This document shows, piece after piece, positions 1 through 5,132 of a stretch of DNA of 5,132 nt. The notes below the pieces were generated by a model, which saw nothing but the letters and a program-made list of their open reading frames with translations, was not told where the DNA came from and made no database searches. Both the position numbers and the translations under genes were made by a program. This DNA is from Verrucomicrobiota bacterium (GTDB lineage: Bacteria; Verrucomicrobiota; Verrucomicrobiia; Chthoniobacterales; UBA10450). The stretch's first letter is position 1. The number at the start of each line of letters is the position of its first letter. The stretch is from assembly GCA_003218735.1 (NCBI GenBank), contig QHOJ01000023.1, positions 1 through 5,132 of the forward strand, in the 5' to 3' direction.

Positions 1-1
1 C

Positions 2-712
2 GCCGAAACCAAACGCATACTCGACTGGGACCTCGATGGCGCGGAAGCGGAATTCAATCGGGCGGTCGAGATCGAACCGAATTCGACGCCGTCCAACTAT
101 TTCATCGCTGCGCTTTACGCTGCTCGCGGCGACCGTGACAAAGCGCTGATTTACTTGCAGCAGACTGCGAAGATTGATCCGGCATCGTTGTGGGTGAGTA
201 ACTTCGCGTGCGAGATCTATCGATATTTCGGTCTATACGACGAAGCAATCGCGGCTGGTGAACGCGCAGTGCAACTCGACCCGGCATTTATGGCCTATGG
301 CGAGCCGGCGCTTGCGGCGCTATATCGCGAAATGGGTCGTTTCGATGAAGCGATCGCTCTTTACGAAAAGGCGCAGAGTTTTACTAGCAGACCAGGTTTT
401 GGCCTGGCCATCACCTACGCACGCATAGACCGGCGCAAGGAAGCACTGCAAACTCTTGACGCAGCCATGGCGAGCCGGCGTTACACACCTGGCGACGCCA
501 TTGCGCATGTGCACGTGGCACTGCACGCACATGATGACGCCATTCGCGAACTTGAACGCGCATGCGATGAGCGCTCGTCATCATTACACTTCATCGGTAT
601 CGCTCCTGAATTCATTCCACTACGTTCTGATCGGCGGTTTATTTCGATCTTGAAAAAGACTGGGCTTGAGCCGGAGAAGGTGTTCGCGAGTTCTGCAGTG
701 CAGCCGGCCTGA
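2..712 (+). CDS. TPR-repeat protein, C-terminal part (5' end outside the window)
   Basis: The frame is open from base 2 to the TGA at 710-712 and gives 236 residues with no start visible, so the gene is cut by the window edge. The sequence shows successive helix-turn-helix repeats of TPR type: the end of one repeat at about residues 7-26 (ends AVEIEPN), then repeats at about 30-61 (ends TAKIDP), 63-94 (FGLYDEAIAAGERAV..LDP) and 97-130 (MGRFDEAIALYEKA). A weaker one follows around 132-160. The last 40 residues carry the ending PEFIPLRSDRRFISILKKTGL-like, which resembles the closing block (PxFxPLRxDPRFxxLL) of large TPR proteins of Acidobacteriota and Verrucomicrobiota. In those families the missing N-terminus is often a winged-helix DNA-binding, adenylate cyclase or protein kinase domain, but which one applies here cannot be seen. 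TPRs serve as protein-protein scaffolds; the partner is unknown. The gene converges on the M50 protease gene with 6 bases between stops. The TPR assignment is firm, the specific role is not known. Confidence 0.88.
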   Translation, partial: AETKRILDWDLDGAEAEFNRAVEIEPNSTPSNYFIAALYAARGDRDKALIYLQQTAKIDPASLWVSNFACEIYRYFGLYDEAIAAGERAVQLDPAFMAYGEPALAALYREMGRFDEAIALYEKAQSFTSRPGFGLAITYARIDRRKEALQTLDAAMASRRYTPGDAIAHVHVALHAHDDAIRELERACDERSSSLHFIGIAPEFIPLRSDRRFISILKKTGLEPEKVFASSAVQPA

Positions 713-727
713 GTCGGCCTACTGCAC
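698..727. terminator. Possible bidirectional 3'-end hairpin between convergent genes
   Basis: GTGCAG (698-703) and CTGCAC (722-727) form a perfect 6-bp inverted repeat. Inside it, GGCC (706-709) pairs with GGCC (716-719) around a 6-base loop, with a 2x2 mismatch between the two stems. The structure covers both stop codons: TGA of the TPR gene at 710-712 and TAG of the M50 gene at 721-719. A symmetric hairpin at a tail-to-tail junction could end transcription from both sides or protect both mRNA 3' ends. There is no T-tract on either side, so it is not a classical intrinsic terminator, and part of it is coding sequence. This is an inference from position and symmetry only. Confidence 0.35.
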
Positions 728-1588
728 GAGCGTATCCTGTCCATGGCCGTGAGCGCGCACGCCGTGCTTATTCAAATCTATTTGCGCGACGTGCATTCCG
801 AAAATCAAAACGGCAATGAGACCGAAGTATAAAATCGACATCGTCCAACGCTGCGATGGTGTGACTTCGAAATAGCGCTGTTCTTCTTCAGTCCGTTTCC
901 GGAAAAGCGAATAAATGCGCGGCAGCGACAGAAGCACGATGAGCCAGACAATGAAGTTCGGAAACTTCCATCCGAACCAGAGAAGCAAGGCGAAACCGGG
1001 CAACCAAAGCCAGCGCGACAGGGCGGTCACGATGCGTCCGCCGTCGAGCATACCGACTGGCGTCAGATTGAATAAGTTCAGAAAATAGCCGAACCAGGCG
1101 AGTGCAATAAAAAGGGGCGCGTCAAAGATTTCGCCTAATGCATTGCAGGCCAGCGCGCCTAACGATCCGACCATTGGTCCGCCGATTCCAACGCACGCTT
1201 CTATCCAGGCGTTTCGAGGCGCTTCTTTCAGCGCGATGAACGCGCCCATGAACGGAATGAAAACCGGTGCACCGACTTTAAGCCCGAATTTTTTCGCGAC
1301 CAGCAAATGGCCGGATTCATGTATGAACAGGAGCAGGACAAATCCCAGGGCGAATTGCCAGCCCCAGAATTGCGTATAGACCCAAACCATCAGCAGCATC
1401 GTGCCGCCGGACTTCAATAAGATCGGCAGGAACTTTAGGAGCGGGAGCAGAACAAATTTTAGTTTTGCGAAAAACTTTGCGATCACGACGCCAACGACGG
1501 CTATCGGGCCAAACGCTTTTTTCACCCGGCTCCAGGCTGTCTCAATCTTGGGCGGTTCGAGCTGCCTGCTTTCGGTTTGAATGTTCAC
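719..1588 (-). CDS. M50 family (site-2-type) intramembrane zinc metalloprotease
   Basis: This 289-residue polytopic membrane protein has both signature motifs of peptidase family M50. HESGH at residues 90-94 supplies two zinc-binding histidines and the catalytic glutamate, and it follows a hydrophobic segment (about 77-89). NLTPVGMLDGG at 174-184 supplies the third zinc ligand, Asp182. Further hydrophobic stretches lie at about 28-37, 44-58, 61-75, 131-150, 157-175, 198-222 and 250-268. No PDZ domain is present, so it is not RseP-like and belongs to the compact M50 group, whose members cleave membrane-bound substrates within the bilayer. The substrate here is unknown. The start used is GTG at 1588-1586, 9 bases after the nnr stop, with no visible Shine-Dalgarno sequence. 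A second in-frame GTG at 1525-1523 (Val22) has GGAG four bases upstream and would still keep all membrane segments. It is the last gene of the minus-strand cluster. The family call is secure and the biological role is open. Confidence 0.93.
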   Translation of the reverse strand: MNIQTESRQLEPPKIETAWSRVKKAFGPIAVVGVVIAKFFAKLKFVLLPLLKFLPILLKSGGTMLLMVWVYTQFWGWQFALGFVLLLFIHESGHLLVAKKFGLKVGAPVFIPFMGAFIALKEAPRNAWIEACVGIGGPMVGSLGALACNALGEIFDAPLFIALAWFGYFLNLFNLTPVGMLDGGRIVTALSRWLWLPGFALLLWFGWKFPNFIVWLIVLLSLPRIYSLFRKRTEEEQRYFEVTPSQRWTMSILYFGLIAVLIFGMHVAQIDLNKHGVRAHGHGQDTLVQ

Positions 1589-1597
1589 GATTGAAAA

Positions 1598-3184
1598 TTA
1601 GACAGGTGAATTGTGAAGTTCGTTAAACGCATCGCCGAGATGACTGAGCACGTCTCGTGAAAGCAACGATTCTTCGCTTTGGCCGCTGTGAAAGATCGAC
1701 ATTTCTGCAGCACGTCCGCAAACCCATGCGCCGGCCCTCGCCGCATCATATAGCGACAAACCTTGTCCTACCAGACCGGCGCATACGCCGGTGAGAACAT
1801 CGCCCATTCCGCCGCTGGCCATTCCCGGATTACCCGTGGAATTATAGCTGAGAGGCTGGTCCCGTTCGCACACGATCGTCCGGCTGCCCTTAAGCAAAAG
1901 CGTTACGGGAAATTGCTCACAGAAATTTCGAGCGGTCTTCGCACGCGACGTTTTGCCGGAATCGAACAACCGGTTCATCTCGCCGGGATGCGGTGTAAGC
2001 AGGCGCGGACCGTGGCATTGTTTGAGAACGTCGATTTTCTCCGACAAGATATTGAGACCATCAGCGTCCACAACCATTGGCTGTTTTGCGTCCTCGATCA
2101 GTCGCATAATTTCCGTTGCGCGTGATTTCCCTAACCCCGGTCCGAGCGCCCAGATATCGATCTTCTCATCGAGCAAATCGCGATACGCCTGGATCGGTTT
2201 GACCATCGATTCCTGCGGCGCAGACGCTGCAACGATTGGGTAAATGTCTTCGGGAACGAAGACTTCCACTAACCCGGCTCCGGCTCGAAGCGCGCCCTGG
2301 GCGGTCATCAGCGCGGCGCCGATAAATCCTTTTGAACCGGCAACGACACCGATACGACCGAATTGATTCTTATACGCGCTGAATTTTCGCCTTGGCAAAA
2401 GCCCTCCTAGAGAATTGGCGGTCGCGAGCAGTTCCCTCGGCGTCGTTTCTTTCGGCTTGAGATCGGGAAGGGGAACAACTTCGAGACGGCCAACCAGGTC
2501 GAGAGCGTTATCGACAAGCAAACCATGCTTTGCGAAACCAATCGTCACAGTGAAATCAGCAACGACGCAATCGGCATCGGTTTCGCCGGAGTCGCCGTCG
2601 AGACCGGTCGGAAGATCCACCGCAAAAACGTAAGCATTTTTTCCCCGGCGCAGCTCGTTGATGTAGCGACAGGCCTTGCGCACCGGATCACGCAGTGGCG
2701 GGTTCGCGCCCAATCCGAGCAGGCCGTCGAGGATGATCGTTCGGTTGGCCAAATACGCTTCCGCCGCAATCATGTCCTGTTTGGCATTCAAGTAATCGCC
2801 GGCCTCTGCCCAAAGTTCGACGAGAGTGACGCCACTGTCACCGCTCCCCGATGCCGTCACATCCCGAATTTCAGCTGGCGCGCGACGCAAGGCATCGAGC
2901 TTTTTGCGCATGAGCTCGCTGCAATCGCTCTCTTTAAAGGCAAGCCGGACTTGGATCTCCCATCCCCGTCGCCGCAAGAAGTCCGCGGCAACCAGGGCAT
3001 CGCCCGCGTTATGACCTTTTCCGGCGAAAACCAGGCATTTTCCCGGCCGCGGGAAAAATTTAGTGATTGCCCGCGCAACGCCCGCACCTGCCTGATCCAT
3101 CAATGTTTCGACTTCAACGCCACGCGCGAAAGCCGCTTCTTCCGCGTCTCGCATCTGCGCCGAAGTGAAAATCGGCGAGTCCAA
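1598..3184 (-). CDS. nnr: Bifunctional NAD(P)H-hydrate epimerase / ADP-dependent NAD(P)H-hydrate dehydratase
   Basis: This 528-residue cytoplasmic metabolite-repair enzyme converts the damaged hydrates NADHX and NADPHX back to NADH and NADPH. The N-terminal YjeF_N epimerase domain spans about residues 5-245 and interconverts the R and S hydrates: TSAQMRDAE at 7-15, LMDQAG at 28-33, the nucleotide loop GKGHNAGDALV at 55-65, LDGLLGLG at 152-159 and VDLPTGLDGDSG at 189-200. The C-terminal ribokinase-like dehydratase domain spans about 265-525: AGSKGFIGAA at 282-291, ALRAGAGLV at 298-306, GPGLG at 348-352, DADGLN at 373-378, TPHPGE at 397-402, LKGS at 431-434 and GNPGMASGGMGD at 451-462, with Asp462 the expected catalytic base. 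Length is typical of the fused bacterial enzyme. The start is TTG (3184-3182), which abuts the amidase TGA and has GGAG six bases upstream. The first ATG, Met11, would cut into the conserved N-terminus. The HNAGDA loop differs from the usual NNGGDG. Function is well supported; a cell-wall link is not implied. Confidence 0.95.
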   Translation of the reverse strand: MDSPIFTSAQMRDAEEAAFARGVEVETLMDQAGAGVARAITKFFPRPGKCLVFAGKGHNAGDALVAADFLRRRGWEIQVRLAFKESDCSELMRKKLDALRRAPAEIRDVTASGSGDSGVTLVELWAEAGDYLNAKQDMIAAEAYLANRTIILDGLLGLGANPPLRDPVRKACRYINELRRGKNAYVFAVDLPTGLDGDSGETDADCVVADFTVTIGFAKHGLLVDNALDLVGRLEVVPLPDLKPKETTPRELLATANSLGGLLPRRKFSAYKNQFGRIGVVAGSKGFIGAALMTAQGALRAGAGLVEVFVPEDIYPIVAASAPQESMVKPIQAYRDLLDEKIDIWALGPGLGKSRATEIMRLIEDAKQPMVVDADGLNILSEKIDVLKQCHGPRLLTPHPGEMNRLFDSGKTSRAKTARNFCEQFPVTLLLKGSRTIVCERDQPLSYNSTGNPGMASGGMGDVLTGVCAGLVGQGLSLYDAARAGAWVCGRAAEMSIFHSGQSEESLLSRDVLSHLGDAFNELHNSPV

Positions 3185-4024
3185 TCAGCTCTCCCGTACT
3201 TTTGGGGTTGCGCTCGCTTCCGACCCAGTCGATTCCGAGGATTTCTTCTTCTTCGAAGATTTAGTCCGTGAGCTTCGCTTGTTCGAGTGCTTGGATCGGG
3301 TGCGACCGGAACTGCCCACGTTGGTTTGGTCGGTGTACGACTGCAGAGGAATGCTTTCGCCGGTTGCTACACGCGTCGAGCTCAAGGTACTTGTGACAGA
3401 AAAACGTCCACGAACTCCAGCCGCGATCTCTTCCGCAAGTTTTTGGCGGTAGGATGGAGATAGCGCGTACTGTCCTTCGTTCGGGTTTGTGAGAAATCCG
3501 CATTCCACAAGCACTGCCGGAATTGTCGTTTTTCGCAGCACGTAATAACCGCGGCGGCGCACTCCACGGTTCGGCGACGGCGCGCCTCCTGCGACAAAAT
3601 AATGGACGGCGGAGGCGAGCGGCAGGCTGTTGCGGCTATAGAAATACGTTTCGATTCCGTCGGCGCCAATCCGTGTTGCCGAGTTAAAATGAATACAGAC
3701 GAAAATGCCGTTTTGATATGAATTCGCGATTGCAACGCGCGTCGGCAAGGGAACAAAGACATCGCTGTCCCGGGTCATGACTATGCGATATCCACTCGCA
3801 GCCAGAAGCCCCTTGAGGCGCTGTGCCACGTCGAGCGTCATCTCCTTTTCGGGGATCCTCTGACCAGGAATCCCGCCGTGATCAAAACCGCCGTGACCCG
3901 CATCGATTACGACAGTCGTGGATGCCTCACGGCTGCCCTCTACTGCCGGGGAAGCGCCGCACACCAGGGTCGCAATCGATAAAGCCGGGATAAGGAAACA
4001 GAGATGGGAAAGCTTTCGTGGCAT
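3185..4024 (-). CDS. N-acetylmuramoyl-L-alanine amidase (Amidase_3) with Lys/Ser-rich tail
   Basis: This exported zinc amidase of 279 residues is expected to cut the bond between N-acetylmuramic acid and L-alanine in peptidoglycan, as AmiA/B/C-type enzymes do in cell separation and wall turnover. Residues 1 to about 24 form a Sec signal peptide: a basic start (MPRK), a hydrophobic core (LCFLIPALSIATLV) and a likely cut near CGAS. The cysteine context does not fit a lipobox. The catalytic domain spans about 36-208 and shows the zinc ligands His44 (DAGHGG), Glu59 (PEKEMTLD) and His112 (CIHFNS), plus the catalytic Glu174 (VECGFLTN). The stretch between His112 and Glu174 is short and leaves no room for the inhibitory helix of EnvC/NlpD-controlled amidases, so activity may be controlled otherwise. 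Residues 211-279 are a low-complexity tail rich in Ser, Lys, Arg and Thr with no recognised binding domain. ATG at 4024-4022 overlaps the preceding stop as TAATG and has AAGGA nine bases upstream. Enzyme class is firm; physiological role is inferred. Confidence 0.94.
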   Translation of the reverse strand: MPRKLSHLCFLIPALSIATLVCGASPAVEGSREASTTVVIDAGHGGFDHGGIPGQRIPEKEMTLDVAQRLKGLLAASGYRIVMTRDSDVFVPLPTRVAIANSYQNGIFVCIHFNSATRIGADGIETYFYSRNSLPLASAVHYFVAGGAPSPNRGVRRRGYYVLRKTTIPAVLVECGFLTNPNEGQYALSPSYRQKLAEEIAAGVRGRFSVTSTLSSTRVATGESIPLQSYTDQTNVGSSGRTRSKHSNKRSSRTKSSKKKKSSESTGSEASATPKVRES

Positions 4025-4932
4025 TAGTGATCGTCCTTAGGCATTCCCGCCGGGCGCTCCGAGAGCTTCGGCGCCTTTTCGCCCGCCATTTGCGCGGCCG
4101 GCGCCTCGATCATGCCGCCGCGCACGGCCACTTCGCCATCCGCGGCATGGAAGAGATGTGGACGTGTTTTCGTTTCCATGAAAGAGGAATGCGCAAGCAA
4201 CTCGCCATTTAATCCAATACGTGAATAAGCCCAACTGCGCGGGGCTGCACAGTGCAGAACATGCAACTGATTTGCGCGATCGATTTCCGCCTGCGGTTCT
4301 TCGAAAGCGATGGCGCGGCCTAACGAATACGTCGCATAAACCATTCCACTGTCCTTGTCCTGCACGCGCACATACAAGGACGTGTGGTCGGGAAACCGGT
4401 TGGTGAGCAGCGAATAGGTGCGCACATTGCCGGAAGCGGAAACACCGTCTGGGATCCCAACTGTTTTTTGCCAGATCGGCCGCGCATCGGTCACCTCGAA
4501 AACCTTTGTTCCCGAGTAAAAAAATTTCCCCAGATCGGCGAAATAAATATGCGCGCGGACGTGATAAGTACCGAAGTCCTGGACCGGATAAAGCGGAGTG
4601 AGATTGATCCGTTGGACGACCTTCTGCCCAGTCTTAATTTGCAGGGGCGGCTGAGCGCCACCTGTGGGGACGGGCGGAATCGGCTGACTTTCGCTTCCGG
4701 TCACCTCGAATCCAAACCACGACTGACCATCTGCATCATGAAGATCGACATCGCGTCCGGCGAGATTCGTGATGCCAAGTGTCGCTACCACAGGTTCGTA
4801 AGCGATGTATTGCAAGCGCTTGAACTTCAAATCCACCTGAATTTGCGCTTCTGCTCTAACTGCAGAAAGGAAAAGGCACACGAACGGCAGTGCGCGTTTT
4901 ATCACCCCGTAAACTAACGCACTTCGTTGCAT
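4024..4932 (-). CDS. Exported protein of unknown function, probable beta-sandwich fold
   Basis: I do not recognise a named family for this 302-residue protein. The start is taken as ATG at 4932-4930, because it gives a clean Sec signal peptide: charged start, hydrophobic core LPFVCLFLSAV at about residues 15-25, and a cleavage site AEA|Q after residue 29. The frame extends upstream to a GTG at 5019, but the extra 29 residues are polar and would bury the signal. The mature part begins with alternating beta-like segments: VDLKFKRLQYIAYEPVVATLGITN (about 33-56), with the YEPV..T..ITN pattern typical of Ig-like or macroglobulin-like domains, then GQSWFGFEV (69-77), NLTPLYPV (110-117) and FGTYHVRAHIYF (120-131). 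A second strand-rich region follows. The last 30 residues are Ala/Pro/Lys-rich and probably disordered. No catalytic motif or transmembrane anchor is visible. It precedes and overlaps the amidase gene by one base (TAATG), so a periplasmic role linked to the amidase is a reasonable guess only. Confidence 0.85.
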   Translation of the reverse strand: MQRSALVYGVIKRALPFVCLFLSAVRAEAQIQVDLKFKRLQYIAYEPVVATLGITNLAGRDVDLHDADGQSWFGFEVTGSESQPIPPVPTGGAQPPLQIKTGQKVVQRINLTPLYPVQDFGTYHVRAHIYFADLGKFFYSGTKVFEVTDARPIWQKTVGIPDGVSASGNVRTYSLLTNRFPDHTSLYVRVQDKDSGMVYATYSLGRAIAFEEPQAEIDRANQLHVLHCAAPRSWAYSRIGLNGELLAHSSFMETKTRPHLFHAADGEVAVRGGMIEAPAAQMAGEKAPKLSERPAGMPKDDH

Positions 4933-4989
4933 AAAAAAATCTGCTCGTCTTTTGGGCGTGGCCGGTTCGTCACATCCCTTCCCACGAGC
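4933..4989 (-). promoter_or_regulatory. Leader hairpin with T-tract just before the cluster's first ATG (attenuator-like)
   Basis: Reading the minus strand, GCTCGT (4989-4984) is followed 35 bases later by its exact complement ACGAGC (4948-4943), then AGA and seven Ts (4939-4933), then the ATG of the unknown exported protein. A stem followed by a T-run is the layout of an intrinsic terminator, and its place in the leader suggests transcriptional attenuation of the whole cluster. The stem is only 6 bp and the loop is long, and a competing pairing CGTGG/CCACG exists within it. The T-run also replaces any Shine-Dalgarno sequence directly before the ATG. This is inferred from base pairing seen by eye. 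Confidence 0.25.
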
Positions 4990-5057
4990 TTGGGGTCGTT
5001 CGCGGTTGTACGCTCTCACCGTTGCACCAGTTGGTCGCTCATGTCGCGTCGCGGTGC

Positions 5058-5132
5058 ATGATGAGTAATTACATCAAGGGGACGAGATGCTCTCGGAAGG
5101 AGGAAAAAGCTGCAACAGCCGTGCGGGTTCCG
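5058..5132 (+). CDS. Possible start of a divergent gene (partial, open to the window edge)
   Basis: Two adjacent ATGs at 5058 and 5061 open a frame of 25 codons that has no stop before the end of the window. It reads MMSNYIKGTRCSRKEEKA and continues with AATAVRVP. The basic, Arg/Lys-rich beginning followed by a V-R-V-P strand faintly resembles the N-termini of PilZ-type proteins, but this is far too short for a family call. No Shine-Dalgarno sequence precedes the ATGs; an AAGGAGG at 5097-5103 lies inside the frame and has no ATG, GTG or TTG at normal spacing. An open frame of this length is expected often by chance, so the entry is tentative. If real, the gene runs divergently from the minus-strand cluster and shares its upstream region. 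Confidence 0.25.
   Translation, partial: MMSNYIKGTRCSRKEEKAATAVRVP
5059..5076. promoter_or_regulatory. AT-rich imperfect palindrome, candidate operator or promoter element
   Basis: The 18 bases hold a perfect 8-bp palindrome, GTAATTAC (5065-5072), flanked by TGAT on the left and ATCA on the right, with two unpaired bases on the left side. It is the most AT-rich patch of the upstream region. On the minus strand it also contains TGATGTAAT, which fits an extended -10 element (TGn plus TGTAAT) about 130 bases before the first ATG of the cluster, although no matching -35 box is seen. It could be a regulator site or promoter core; the evidence is by eye only. Confidence 0.2.

Noticed and set aside
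2525..3271. Long plus-strand open frame (248 codons) opposite the N-terminal half of nnr
   Set aside because: It lies entirely antisense to well-conserved nnr and amidase coding sequence, and its translation shows no domain pattern. It is best explained as a by-product of the codon use of the real genes.
3962..3965. Lipoprotein anchor at the cysteine in the amidase signal peptide
   Set aside because: The residues before the cysteine (T-L-V-C) do not match the lipobox, which needs a small residue such as Ala or Gly at -1. An ordinary signal peptidase I site is more likely.
4384..4917. Plus-strand open frame (177 codons) opposite the unknown exported protein
   Set aside because: The minus-strand frame has a signal peptide, strand pattern and overlap with the amidase, while the plus-strand translation lacks any recognisable feature.
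4933..5019. N-terminal extension of the exported protein from the GTG at 5019
   Set aside because: The added 29 residues are polar and charged, would place the signal peptide internally, and the GTG has no ribosome site. The ATG at 4932 is preferred.
5097..5103. Strong AAGGAGG Shine-Dalgarno-like sequence on the plus strand
   Set aside because: No ATG, GTG or TTG occurs at 4-13 bases downstream; the next GTG (5121) is 17 bases away. It is probably a chance purine run.
4933..5132. Structured RNA such as a riboswitch, RNase P RNA, tmRNA or tRNA in the upstream region
   Set aside because: I searched both strands by eye for the conserved cores of these RNAs and found none. Only short isolated hairpins are present.

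Overview
The window looks like ordinary chromosomal DNA from a free-living, Gram-negative-type bacterium. The TPR protein style, the exported beta-sandwich protein placed before an Amidase_3 hydrolase, and the HNAGDA variant of the NnrE motif suggest Verrucomicrobiota, perhaps a soil lineage, with Acidobacteriota as the main alternative. That placement is an impression from protein families; there is no rRNA or other marker gene here. I see no tRNA, rRNA, insertion sequence, phage gene or CRISPR array.

Layout. Bases 2-712 (+) hold the 3' end of a TPR-repeat protein whose start lies outside the window. Everything from 4932 down to 719 is one tight minus-strand gene cluster, read in this order: (1) a secreted protein of unknown function with a probable Ig-like/beta-sandwich fold (4932-4024); (2) a periplasmic N-acetylmuramoyl-L-alanine amidase with an unusual Lys/Ser-rich tail (4024-3185); (3) the bifunctional NAD(P)H-hydrate repair enzyme Nnr (3184-1598); (4) a membrane-embedded M50/site-2-type metalloprotease (1588-719). 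The junctions are a 1-base overlap (TAATG), a direct abutment (TGA-TTG) and a 9-base gap, so co-transcription and translational coupling are likely. The last gene meets the TPR gene tail-to-tail with 6 bases between the stops, inside an inverted repeat that could act as a shared 3'-end hairpin.

The right-hand 200 bases (4933-5132) are the probable control region. They contain a 6-bp inverted repeat followed by seven Ts (minus strand) directly before the first ATG of the cluster, an AT-rich palindrome, and a short plus-strand frame from 5058 that stays open to the window edge and may be the start of a divergent gene.

How the genes relate. The unknown exported protein and the amidase both act outside the cytoplasm and may work together on the cell wall. 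The M50 protease is an envelope enzyme that could process a membrane substrate. Nnr is a metabolite-repair enzyme and has no obvious link to the others beyond co-transcription. I did not find a convincing new defence or mobile system. The points most worth checking are the unknown exported protein, the amidase tail and the leader hairpin.
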